From: Pseudomonadota bacterium
Lineage (GTDB): Bacteria; Pseudomonadota; Gammaproteobacteria; Burkholderiales; Burkholderiaceae_D
Length of the DNA: 18,076 nt
Direction: 5' to 3'
Assembly (NCBI GenBank): GCA_023392035.1
Contig: JAEVZY010000173.1
Span: 1-18,076, forward strand
The notes beneath the pieces are model-generated. The model worked only from the letters and a program-made list of their open reading frames with translations. It made no database searches and was not told the origin of the DNA. Each line of letters opens with the position of its first letter. Position 1 is the first letter of the stretch. Below are positions 7,497 to 13,731 of the stretch, piece after piece. A program made the position numbers and the translations under genes.

Positions 7497-8411
7497 ATGT
7501 CCGATTTTTCGCAGATGCCAGGCATGGGGCCGATGAGCGATACCCTGAAATTCATGCGCGAGCTGTGGTCGGGCGTCAAGATGCCTGGCGTCAGCCTGCC
7601 CAGTCTTTCGCTGGAAGACATCGAAAAGCAGATCGCCGACCTGAAGGCGGTGGAAGGCTGGCTGGCGCTGAACATGCACATGCTCAAGGCCACCATCCAG
7701 ACCCTGGAAGTGCAAAGGGCCACCCTGTCCGCGCTGGAGGCCATGGGCCAGAACGTGGGCGCATCCGTGGGACAGAGCATGGAGCAGGCAGTGGATGCGG
7801 CCATGCATGCAGCCGGCGCCATGTCGGCCGGCAGGCCGCCCATGCCGGGCGCCTCCGCGCCAGATGCTGCGGCAAGTACGACGCCCGGTGCTGCACCGGC
7901 CCAGGCCGGGCCGGGGCCAAGTCGTGGCAACGGCCATGGCGGCGCGCATGAGTCTTCGGCGCAAGACTTCAGCTTCGCCACCCCGCAAGCGGAAAAACCG
8001 GTGCCGCCGGTGGCCGAAGATGAACCGGCGGCCGAGCAAACCGCAGCGCCCCCAAGCCCTGCAGCCGGCTTGGGCGTCGCCGCGCCCTTTGTCGATCCCG
8101 CCGCCTGGTGGGGCTTGCTGCAAGACCAGTTCAAGCACGCCATGGAAACGGCGGTGACCGGCAATATCGAGCCCGCGCCGGGCGCCCAGCCAGCCGCGCC
8201 CGCCCGCTCTGGCAGAACGGCCGCCGGCAAGGCAGGCAAAAAGACTGCGGCCAAGCCGGCAGCAAAGAAATCGGCGGCCAAAAAAGCGGCAGCCAAGAAA
8301 GCACCGGCAAAGAAAGCGACTGCGAAGAAAGCGGCACACAGGAGCGGCTCCGCGAGCAAGCCGGCGGGCAAGGCGGCCAAGCGGGGCACCAGCGCGGCGC
8401 GCAAATCCTGA
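7497..8411 (+). CDS. phaM: PhaM-family polyhydroxyalkanoate granule regulatory protein
   Basis: The 304-residue product matches PhaM, which in Ralstonia eutropha activates PHB synthase and attaches granules to the nucleoid. The N-terminus carries the family block FMRELWSGVKMPGV...LSLEDIEKQIADLKAVEGWLALNMHMLKATIQTLE (split here; residues about 20-75), a predicted helical region. An Ala/Pro-rich linker follows, then the short block PFVDPAAWWGLLQDQF (about 198-213). The tail is Lys/Ala-rich with repeated AAKK/PAKK units (about 250-281), histone H1-like and expected to bind DNA. GGGAGA (7485-7490) supports the ATG at 7497. No PHA synthase gene is adjacent. The gap from the upstream gene is 82 nt. 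From memory the R. eutropha protein is about 260 residues, so linker and tail are somewhat long here. Confidence 0.87.
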   Translation: MSDFSQMPGMGPMSDTLKFMRELWSGVKMPGVSLPSLSLEDIEKQIADLKAVEGWLALNMHMLKATIQTLEVQRATLSALEAMGQNVGASVGQSMEQAVDAAMHAAGAMSAGRPPMPGASAPDAAASTTPGAAPAQAGPGPSRGNGHGGAHESSAQDFSFATPQAEKPVPPVAEDEPAAEQTAAPPSPAAGLGVAAPFVDPAAWWGLLQDQFKHAMETAVTGNIEPAPGAQPAAPARSGRTAAGKAGKKTAAKPAAKKSAAKKAAAKKAPAKKATAKKAAHRSGSASKPAGKAAKRGTSAARKS

Positions 8412-8415
8412 TTTC

Positions 8416-8445
8416 TGCATGCGCCTGCATTGGCGCGGGGATGCA
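8416..8445 (+). terminator. Hairpin downstream of phaM, no T-tract
   Basis: GCGCC (8421-8425) pairs with GGCGC (8432-8436) around TGCATT. The outer arms TGCAT (8416-8420) and ATGCA (8441-8445) extend the stem across a GGGG bulge. It lies 5 nt after the phaM stop. No run of T follows, so it is either a weak terminator or a 3'-end stabilising structure. Confidence 0.35.
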
Positions 8446-8549
8446 TGTACGCCCGAAAGGCAAAGCTTTGTTCGATTGGCTGGCCGGTTTGCCGGGCTGA
8501 CATTGGCGCTGGCCTAACAAGACTCGTTGCCGGCTTCGGGCCTTTCTAA

Positions 8550-8574
8550 GCTCCCTGCTTTTCAGCTCGGGAGC
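8550..8574 (+). promoter_or_regulatory. Inverted repeat covering the ribosome binding site of the Sel1 gene
   Basis: GCTCCC (8550-8555) is a perfect complement of GGGAGC (8569-8574), with a 13-nt loop. The right arm contains the GGGAG that is the ribosome binding site for TTG 8581. Folding would hide that site, so translation of the downstream gene could be limited by this hairpin. Six base pairs may occur by chance. Confidence 0.35.
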
Positions 8575-8580
8575 ATCGGC

Positions 8581-9108
8581 TTGAAACGCGCATCGCAATG
8601 GCTGCCCGACGGCGATTTTGGCCTGTCCATGTCGGCCGCCAGCAGTTTGTGCGGTTGGAGTGAACGCACCGTGTGGCGCAAGCTCGCGGCCGGCCAATTG
8701 CAGCGTCATTCCGGGGCGCGCAAGCGTGCCGGGGTCGCCTGGTCCAGCCTGCTGCCGCATCTCAAATTCGCCTTGGACGCCGAAGCCCTGGTCCTGTTGC
8801 GCAAGGCCGATGAGGGCTGCGCCTTGTCGCAATCGGAACTGGCCCTGCACCTGCGGCATTTGCGCCTGCATGCCTGTGCGCTTCATTGGCTGGCGCTGGC
8901 GGCGCAAGCCGGACAGGCGGATGCCATGCACTGGCTGGGACGCGCTTACTTGTGCGGTGAGGGGGTCGCCGCGGATCGCAATCTGGGATTGATGTGGCTG
9001 GCGCGTTCGGCCGCCATTGGACACGCAATCTCGGATGCCTTGTTGTCGGCGTTGTCGCATCCCTTGCTGGCGAAAGTGCGCACGCTGTCAGTAGTCTCCA
9101 AGTGCTAG
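8581..9108 (+). CDS. Small HTH-like / Sel1-repeat protein of unknown function
   Basis: A 175-residue cytoplasmic protein with no signal peptide. TTG 8581 is chosen because GGGAG (8569-8573) lies 7 nt upstream; the frame also extends to TTG 8527, which has no such site. Residues about 16-42 (SAASSLCGWSERTVWRKLAAGQL) look like a winged-helix or MerR-like DNA-reading segment: 'aaslCGwSeRTvwRkla'. A single Sel1/TPR-like repeat follows at about 106-149 (AAQAGQADAMHWLGRAYLCG, then AADRNLGLMWLARSAAIGH), the usual A-x-x-G-x...LG..Y..G.GV..D...A..W...AA..G pattern. I do not recognise a named family. It sits just upstream of a type IV pilin gene, but a terminator-like hairpin separates the two. A role in regulation or protein-protein scaffolding is only a guess. 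Confidence 0.75.
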   Translation: MKRASQWLPDGDFGLSMSAASSLCGWSERTVWRKLAAGQLQRHSGARKRAGVAWSSLLPHLKFALDAEALVLLRKADEGCALSQSELALHLRHLRLHACALHWLALAAQAGQADAMHWLGRAYLCGEGVAADRNLGLMWLARSAAIGHAISDALLSALSHPLLAKVRTLSVVSKC

Positions 9109-9128
9109 CGCAATTGACAGGCTTTTTT
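9085..9128 (+). terminator. Probable intrinsic terminator of the Sel1 gene, overlapping its stop codon
   Basis: CTGTCA (9085-9090) pairs with TGACAG (9115-9120). The long loop contains a second short stem (TGC-TAGC-GCA). GC and then TTTTTT (9123-9128) follow. The left arm lies in the last codons of the gene. The large loop makes this weaker than a standard terminator. Confidence 0.4.
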
Positions 9129-9217
9129 ATGCGTCATCCGGCGCCCTTGTCATTTCGCTTTGGCTGACAGGAGTCCGGTCTTCGTTTTCGCATCACGCCT
9201 ATCGATTATTTATCGCA

Positions 9218-9233
9218 TGGGCATGGTCTTGCT
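9218..9233 (+). promoter_or_regulatory. Candidate sigma-54 promoter of the pilin gene
   Basis: GG at 9219-9220 and GC at 9231-9232 are exactly 10 nt apart, and the -12 element TTGCT (9229-9233) matches the RpoN consensus. The -24 element reads TGGGCATG rather than TGGCACG, so that half is imperfect. Transcription would start near 9244, giving about 40 nt of leader. That leader begins with a small hairpin, GAAGC (9246-9250) with GCTTC (9256-9260). Pilin genes of Pseudomonas are known to use RpoN with PilR. Upstream, CTGTC-type motifs occur on either strand at 9085-9089, 9116-9120 and 9166-9170, with TTGTC at 9147-9151. Confidence 0.5.
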
Positions 9234-9283
9234 CTCCCTGGGTTCGAAGCAATTCGCTTCTTTCATTCCCAGGAGTTCAAACC

Positions 9284-9748
9284 ATGAAAACGAAAACACA
9301 GGGCGGCTTTACCCTGATTGAATTGATGATTGTGGTTGCGATCATCGGCATTCTGGCCGCGTTCGCCATTCCGCAGTATCAGAACTACACGATCAAGGCC
9401 AAGCTGGCCAAGGTCTCGGCTTGCTTTGCGCCGATCAAGACTGCCTTGGCGCTTGCCTACCAGGAGAAGGGCAGCTTCTCCGGCACCAAAGACGACTGGG
9501 CTTCGCTCGGCTTGGACGCCACCAATGGGCCGACCACGACGGCTGAATGCACGAAATATGGAATGGACACCGCTGGTGCCGTCACCATCACCTTGGGCAA
9601 CATCGCCACCGGCATCGACACCCAAACCATGACCTTCACTCCGATAGTGAGTACCACCAGCACCAATATGCAGTTCAAGGTCAGTTCCACTTCAACCGAC
9701 GCGCGGGTGACTGCATTCATCACCAACGCCAATGCCGGCATTCCCTGA
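9284..9748 (+). CDS. pilA: Type IV pilin (PilA-like major pilin)
   Basis: Pilus subunit of 154 residues. The prepilin leader MKTKTQGG ends in the Gly-Gly before FTLIELMIVVAIIGILAAFAIPQYQNY. This is the class III signal cut by PilD, with N-methylated Phe and the conserved Glu at mature position 5 (residue 13). The hydrophobic N-terminal helix is followed by a Thr/Ser-rich globular domain. Only two Cys are present (in SACFAPIK and TAECTKYG), probably one disulfide, and they are not at the extreme C-terminus as in classical PilA. AGGAG (9271-9275) lies 8 nt before the ATG. No other pilus genes flank it, which is common for the major pilin. It could instead be a secreted pseudopilin, but the leader, size and dedicated promoter favour a pilin. 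Confidence 0.92.
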   Translation: MKTKTQGGFTLIELMIVVAIIGILAAFAIPQYQNYTIKAKLAKVSACFAPIKTALALAYQEKGSFSGTKDDWASLGLDATNGPTTTAECTKYGMDTAGAVTITLGNIATGIDTQTMTFTPIVSTTSTNMQFKVSSTSTDARVTAFITNANAGIP

Positions 9749-9772
9749 GCGCTGAATAATTTTCACGCGGGG

Positions 9773-9799
9773 CGCAGCGCCGGTGGTCTCGGCGCTGCG
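9773..9799 (+). terminator. Strong GC hairpin between pilA and the lactate dehydrogenase gene
   Basis: CGCAGCGCCG (9773-9782) and CGGCGCTGCG (9790-9799) form a perfect 10-bp stem with a 7-nt loop, 24 nt after the pilin stop. There is no T-run behind it. It may mark the 3' end of the pilin mRNA and protect it from decay, or partly stop transcription. It also lies 34 nt before the next ATG, where a promoter might be expected. Confidence 0.5.
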
Positions 9800-9833
9800 G
9801 TAAAGTGTCGGGCAAAAAACTGGACGACCCACC

Positions 9834-10982
9834 ATGCCCGACGCCATTACCTGTATCGAAGACCTGCGCATCCTCGCCAAGAAGCGGGTGCCACGCATGT
9901 TCTATGACTATGCCGATTCCGGTTCCTGGACCGAATCCACCTATCGCGCCAACACCAGCGATTTCGCGCCCATCAAGTTCCGCCAGCGGGTGGCGGTCAA
10001 CATGGAAGGGCGCACTCTGCGCAGCAGCATGATCGGGCAGGAGGTGGCGATGCCGGTGGCGCTGGCGCCGACCGGGCTGACCGGCATGCAGCACGCCGAT
10101 GGCGAAATCCTGGCGGCGCGCGCGGCCGAAAAATTCGGCGTGCCGTTCACGCTCTCGACCATGAGCATCTGCTCGATCGAGGACATCGCCCGCCATACCA
10201 GCGCGCCCTTCTGGTTCCAGCTGTATGTGATGCGCGACCGCGCCTTCATCAACCGCCTGATCGATCGCGCCAAGGCGGCGCGCTGCTCGGCGCTGGTGCT
10301 GACGCTGGATCTGCAGGTGCTGGGCCAGCGCCACAAGGACATCAAGAACGGGCTGTCGGCGCCGCCGCGCCTGACCCTGCCCAATATACTCAACATGGCC
10401 ACCAAGCCGAGATGGTGCCTGGGCATGCTGGGCACCAGCCGCCGCCACTTCGGCAATATCGTCGGCCATGCGGAAAGCGTGACCGACATGTCTTCGCTGT
10501 CGTCGTGGACCGCGCAGCAATTCGATCCCGCCCTGTCCTGGGACGATGTGCAATGGATACGCGATCGCTGGGGCGGCAAGCTGATCCTGAAGGGCATCAT
10601 CGATCCGGAAGACGCCATGCTGGCGGCCAGGACCGGCGCCGACGCCATCATCGTTTCCAACCATGGCGGACGGCAGCTGGATGGCGCGCAAACCTCGATC
10701 CAGGCCCTGCCCGCCATCATGCAAGCGGTAGGCAATCAAATCGAAGTGCATCTGGACAGCGGCATCCGCAGCGGCCAGGACGTGTTGAAGGCCCTGGCGC
10801 TGGGCGCGCGCGGCACCTACATCGGCCGCGCCTTCCTGTATGGATTGGGTGCGCTGGGCGAAGCGGGCGTCACGCGGGCGCTGGAAATCATCCGCAACGA
10901 GCTCGATATTTCCATGGCCTTTTGCGGCCGCACCGACATCAAGACGGTCGACAGCAGCATTCTTTTGCCCGGCACTTACTGA
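9834..10982 (+). CDS. lldD: FMN-dependent alpha-hydroxy-acid dehydrogenase (L-lactate dehydrogenase-like)
   Basis: Flavoenzyme of 382 residues in the glycolate oxidase / L-lactate dehydrogenase (cytochrome) family. It oxidises a 2-hydroxy acid, most likely L-lactate, and passes electrons to the respiratory chain. Family signatures run in order: RVPRMFYDYADSGSW at the start, PVALAPTGLTGMQHADGE (FMN phosphate side), FTLSTMSICSIEDIA, FWFQLYVMRDR, LILKGI, and the active-site SNHGGRQLDG with catalytic His277. HLDSGIRSGQDVLKALALGA and YIGRAFLYGLGALGEAGV follow. Length fits LldD. The exact hydroxy acid is not certain, since close relatives use mandelate or glycolate. There is no lactate permease or LldR neighbour. 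The 3' end is 14 nt from the convergent glutathione peroxidase gene, with no terminator between. Confidence 0.88.
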   Translation: MPDAITCIEDLRILAKKRVPRMFYDYADSGSWTESTYRANTSDFAPIKFRQRVAVNMEGRTLRSSMIGQEVAMPVALAPTGLTGMQHADGEILAARAAEKFGVPFTLSTMSICSIEDIARHTSAPFWFQLYVMRDRAFINRLIDRAKAARCSALVLTLDLQVLGQRHKDIKNGLSAPPRLTLPNILNMATKPRWCLGMLGTSRRHFGNIVGHAESVTDMSSLSSWTAQQFDPALSWDDVQWIRDRWGGKLILKGIIDPEDAMLAARTGADAIIVSNHGGRQLDGAQTSIQALPAIMQAVGNQIEVHLDSGIRSGQDVLKALALGARGTYIGRAFLYGLGALGEAGVTRALEIIRNELDISMAFCGRTDIKTVDSSILLPGTY

Positions 10983-10996
10983 GACGTCTTTGGCGG

Positions 10997-11626
10997 CTAC
11001 TGAGCGCGCGGGCCGGCATTGGCCTGCAGCGCTTTCTCGATGGCGGCGTTCAGTTCACGGTCTTCCGGCTTGACCTTGCTCGGCCAGTTGGCCAGCAGGC
11101 GGCCGTCGCGGCCGATCAGGTATTTGTGGAAATTCCAGGCTGGAGCGCTGCCGCCGGCGCGCTGCAAGGCCTGATACAGCGGATTGGCCTCGGCGCCTTT
11201 CACGTGGCTCTTGGCGAACATCGGAAATTTCACGCCATAGGTGTTGAAGCAGAAATCGGCGATCTGCTTGCTGTCGCCCGGCTCCTGTTCAAAATCATTG
11301 GATGGAAAGCCCAGCACCACCAGGCCGCGATCGCGGTAGCGTGCATACAACTTCTCCAGTCCCTCGTATTGATAGGTGTAGCCGCAATAGCTGGCGGTAT
11401 TGACCACCAGCGCCACCCGCCCGGAATATTGGCAAAGATTCTGTGGCGCGTCGTCCTGCAGGCGCTTGAACTGGAAGTTGTACAAGCCGCCACAGGCGGC
11501 CGTTGCAGCCGGCGTGGCCGCGCTCTGGGCTTGTGCCTGTGCCGGGCCATGAATCAAGGCGCCAAAGAGCGCCAGAAGGAATAAAACCAGCTGAAAACGG
11601 GTGCGAATGGGCAGGCAGGTGGCCAT
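10997..11626 (-). CDS. Exported glutathione peroxidase-family protein
   Basis: Thiol peroxidase of the GPx family, 209 residues, with a signal peptide (about residues 1-33, QLVLFLLALFGALIHGPAQA), so it should act in the periplasm. The active-site block NTASYCGYTYQYEGLEKLY gives the peroxidatic Cys81. The second signature reads GFPSNDFEQEPG, where the usual form is GFPCNQFGGQEPG, so the tetrad Gln is replaced by Asp111. The WNF motif is kept in APAWNFHKYLIGRDGR. AGGAG lies 6 nt before the ATG. A periplasmic GPx more likely uses thioredoxin-like partners than glutathione; this is inference. It is transcribed divergently from the di-iron protein gene across about 150 nt. Confidence 0.9.
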   Translation of the reverse strand: MATCLPIRTRFQLVLFLLALFGALIHGPAQAQAQSAATPAATAACGGLYNFQFKRLQDDAPQNLCQYSGRVALVVNTASYCGYTYQYEGLEKLYARYRDRGLVVLGFPSNDFEQEPGDSKQIADFCFNTYGVKFPMFAKSHVKGAEANPLYQALQRAGGSAPAWNFHKYLIGRDGRLLANWPSKVKPEDRELNAAIEKALQANAGPRAQ

Positions 11627-11712
11627 GGAAATCTCCTGGTCCGGATTGTCATGAATTGGTTACAACATTCTGGCAGCTTTGCGAATATCGGTGCCCGGTC
11701 ACAGAACACTTC

Positions 11713-11740
11713 TTTTCCAAGACGAAATTCTTGGTAAAAT
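11713..11740 (+). promoter_or_regulatory. Candidate promoter of the di-iron protein gene
   Basis: TAAAAT (11735-11740) is a good -10 box with a moderate TTTTCC (11713-11718) 16 nt upstream. Transcription would start near 11747, downstream of ATG 11742 but upstream of ATG 11775. This is one reason for preferring the later start. Confidence 0.4.
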
Positions 11741-11774
11741 CATGGGCTTACCTCACTTTGTTGGATTGCTGCGC

Positions 11775-12629
11775 ATGCTGTATCCGGAACTTTTCAAATC
11801 GCTCGAGCAAGTTCGTTGGAACATGGAGAAGGATATTCCATGGGACCAGTTCGATGCATCCCTGCTCACCGAAGAGCAGGCCCGAACCATCAAGATGAAC
11901 GCGATCACCGAGTGGTCCGCCCTGCCGGCAACGGAAATGTTCCTGCGCGATAACCGCGGCGACAGCGACTTCTGCGCCTTCATGTCGGTTTGGTTCTTTG
12001 AAGAGCAAAAGCATTCGCTGGTTCTGATGGAATACCTGCGCCGCTTCCGCCCCGATCTGCTGCCGACCGAAGCCGAGCTGCACAATGTGCGCTTCGAATT
12101 CGATCCGGCGCCCGCGTTGGAAACCCTGATGCTGCATTTCTGCGGCGAGATACGCCTGAACCACTGGTATCGCTGCGCCGCCGATTGGCATACCGAGCCG
12201 GTCATCAAGCAGATCTACAAGATCATCAGCCAGGACGAAGCCCGCCACGGCGGCGCCTATCTGCGCTACATGAAGAAAGCCCTGAACGAGGCGGGCGATG
12301 CGGCGCGCGCGGCCTTCTCCAAGATCGGCGTGCTGATGGCTTCGGCCCGGCGCACGGAAAAGCCCCTGCATCCGACCAATCTGCACGTGAACCAGGCGCT
12401 GTTCCCGAATGACACGGTGCAAAGCCGCCTGCCCGATCCGGACTGGCTGGAAGCCTGGCTGGACACGCAGATCAAGTTCGATTCCACCTGGGAAAAGAAA
12501 GTGGTGGACCGCATCCTGCACAATCTTTCCCTGCTGTTCGACAAGACCTTCACTTCGGTGCAGGACTTGAATCGCTACCGCAAGGAAGTATCCGCCCGCC
12601 TGGCGGCTCCCGCTGCCCGGGCGGCCTGA
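11775..12629 (+). CDS. Ferritin-like di-iron protein, acyl-ACP desaturase-like
   Basis: Soluble helical protein of 284 residues with two ExxH di-iron motifs: FEEQKH (Glu77, His80) and SQDEARHGG (Glu155, His158). Additional Glu ligands are likely at Glu46 or Glu54 (ITEWSALPATEMF) and Glu125 (FCGEIRLNHW). The spacing fits the ferritin-like superfamily, in particular acyl-ACP desaturase/R2-like proteins rather than iron-storage ferritin. No membrane segment or signal is visible. The likely role is an O2-activating oxidase or desaturase, substrate unknown. ATG 11775 (MLYPELFKSLE) is preferred; ATG 11742 is in frame, but it would precede the predicted transcription start. Neither has a strong ribosome binding site. 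The gene is divergent from the exported peroxidase and ends at a strong intrinsic terminator. Confidence 0.85.
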   Translation: MLYPELFKSLEQVRWNMEKDIPWDQFDASLLTEEQARTIKMNAITEWSALPATEMFLRDNRGDSDFCAFMSVWFFEEQKHSLVLMEYLRRFRPDLLPTEAELHNVRFEFDPAPALETLMLHFCGEIRLNHWYRCAADWHTEPVIKQIYKIISQDEARHGGAYLRYMKKALNEAGDAARAAFSKIGVLMASARRTEKPLHPTNLHVNQALFPNDTVQSRLPDPDWLEAWLDTQIKFDSTWEKKVVDRILHNLSLLFDKTFTSVQDLNRYRKEVSARLAAPAARAA

Positions 12630-12643
12630 AGACCCCTCAAACC

Positions 12644-12666
12644 AGCCGCGCCCGCGCGGCTTTTTT
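12644..12666 (+). terminator. Intrinsic terminator immediately upstream of rfaE2
   Basis: AGCCGCG (12644-12650) pairs with CGCGGCT (12655-12661) around CCCG. The T-tract runs 12661-12666. It lies 14 nt after the di-iron protein stop and ends one base before the rfaE2 ATG at 12668. This is the only textbook rho-independent terminator in the window. Confidence 0.85.
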
Positions 12667-12667
12667 C

Positions 12668-13147
12668 ATGGCTGATTTCGAAAGCAAGCTGTGTACGCCC
12701 GAACAATTGGCCAGCCGCGTGGCGGCGCTGCCCAAGCCGGTGGTGTTGACCAATGGCGTGTTCGATATCCTGCATCGCGGACATGTGACCTATCTGGCGC
12801 AGGCGCGCGCCCTGGGTGCTTCGCTGGTGGTGGCGGTGAATACCGATGAATCGGTCAAGCGTCTGGGCAAGGGCGACGATCGCCCGCTCAACGCTTGTGA
12901 AGACCGGATGGCGGTGCTGGCCGCGCTGGAATCGGTGTCGCTGGTGGTGCCGTTTGCCGAAGACACAGCCCTGCAAACCGTGTTGCTGGCGCGTCCCGAG
13001 ATCTACGCCAAGGGTGGCGATTACGACATGAATGCCATTCCCGAAGGGCAGGCGGTACAAGCCTATGGTGGTCGGGTAGCGGCCATCCCTTTCGAGCATG
13101 ACCGCTCCACCACCAAGCTGCTGAAGAAGGTGCGCGCCGGCGCCTGA
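12668..13147 (+). CDS. rfaE2: D-glycero-beta-D-manno-heptose 1-phosphate adenylyltransferase
   Basis: Cytidylyltransferase-like enzyme of 159 residues that transfers AMP from ATP to heptose 1-phosphate, giving ADP-heptose for the LPS inner core. The nucleotide-binding signature is VLTNGVFDILHRGHVTYL, with HxGH at residues 36-39. RLGKGDDRPLN, the DRMAVLAALESVSLVVPF block and the C-terminal FEHDRSTTKLLKKV follow, the last being the usual STT(K/R) motif. It is the stand-alone form of the E. coli HldE C-terminal domain. ATG 12668 fits family N-termini, but it stands one base after a terminator T-tract and lacks a ribosome binding site. Later in-frame TTG and GTG codons would remove conserved N-terminal residues. 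No heptose kinase or epimerase gene is nearby. Confidence 0.94.
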   Translation: MADFESKLCTPEQLASRVAALPKPVVLTNGVFDILHRGHVTYLAQARALGASLVVAVNTDESVKRLGKGDDRPLNACEDRMAVLAALESVSLVVPFAEDTALQTVLLARPEIYAKGGDYDMNAIPEGQAVQAYGGRVAAIPFEHDRSTTKLLKKVRAGA

Positions 13148-13168
13148 GGCCGGCCGGGCTCAGTGCCC

Positions 13169-13200
13169 GCTCAGTGCTTGTGTTGCTCAGTGCTTGTGTT
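13169..13200. repeat. Tandem 16-bp duplication at the 3' end of the copper chaperone gene
   Basis: GCTCAGTGCTTGTGTT occurs twice head to tail (13169-13184, 13185-13200). A partial third unit, GCTCAGTGC, is at 13158-13166. The right copy holds the last codons (Gln-His-Lys-His) and stop of the minus-strand copper chaperone gene; the left copy repeats them past the stop. Confidence 0.93.
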
Positions 13201-13672
13201 GCTCGGCGCTTGCGCCCTTGGGCTGGGACTCGACGTTCACCGTCACCTGTACCTGGCCGGCTTTCTCGAACACCAACTGCATCGGGAATTTGTCGCCCGC
13301 CTTCAAGGGCTGCTTCAGGCCGATCAACATCATGTGGTAGCCATCGCCCGGGGTCAGCGCCACTTTCGCGCCGGGTGCGATTTCCAGTTTCGGCACTTCG
13401 CGCATGCGCATGGTGGTGCCTTCCATTTTCATGCTGTGGATTTGCACTTCGGATGCAATCGGCGAGCTGGCGCGCACCAGGGTGTCGGCATTCTTGCCGC
13501 GATTTTCAATGGAAAGGTAGGCGGCGCCGGTCGGCTGCTGCGCCACCGTGGGCCGGGCCCAGGGATGGGCGATGTGCATATCCCCCACATCGAATGAGTG
13601 CGCCTGTGCATGCATGCTGGCGCCCAGGGACAGGGCAAGGATTGCGGCGGGCAAAAGACGTGCAAACAACAT
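13187..13672 (-). CDS. Periplasmic PCu(A)C-type copper chaperone
   Basis: Copper-binding protein of 161 residues that in relatives delivers Cu(I) to the CuA site of cytochrome c oxidase. ATG 13672 gives a signal peptide (MLFARLLPAAILALSLGASMHAQA). The longer frame to 13756 has no merit. The mature domain carries AHPWARPTVAQQPTGAAYLSI and the copper site, EVQIHSMKMEGTTMRM followed by GDGYHMML. This gives the family's two His and Met-rich pattern. An extra His/Lys tail (EQHKH) ends the protein. A perfect -10 box lies about 33 nt upstream. No Sco gene is adjacent; coxB and ctaD, which need CuA and CuB assembly, lie about 3 kb away. It is convergent with rfaE2. Confidence 0.9.
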   Translation of the reverse strand: MLFARLLPAAILALSLGASMHAQAHSFDVGDMHIAHPWARPTVAQQPTGAAYLSIENRGKNADTLVRASSPIASEVQIHSMKMEGTTMRMREVPKLEIAPGAKVALTPGDGYHMMLIGLKQPLKAGDKFPMQLVFEKAGQVQVTVNVESQPKGASAEQHKH

Positions 13673-13705
13673 GATGATGATCCGCTTTGGGTTGACGAAG
13701 CGCTC

Positions 13706-13731
13706 ATTATAGGCCGGCCCGCCATGCCGGC
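13706..13731 (-). promoter_or_regulatory. Copper chaperone promoter with operator-like GCCGGC repeat
   Basis: On the minus strand TATAAT (plus 13706-13711) is a perfect -10 box. The expected -35 position has no consensus. Two copies of the palindrome GCCGGC (13713-13718 and 13726-13731), 13 bp centre to centre, occupy the spacer and -35 zone. A strong -10 without a -35 suggests dependence on an activator, but the repeats could simply reflect GC-rich sequence. Confidence 0.45.

Noticed and set aside
9114..9119. TTGACA resembling a perfect -35 box before pilA
   Set aside because: No -10 box lies 15-19 nt downstream, and the bases form the right arm of the Sel1-gene terminator-like hairpin.
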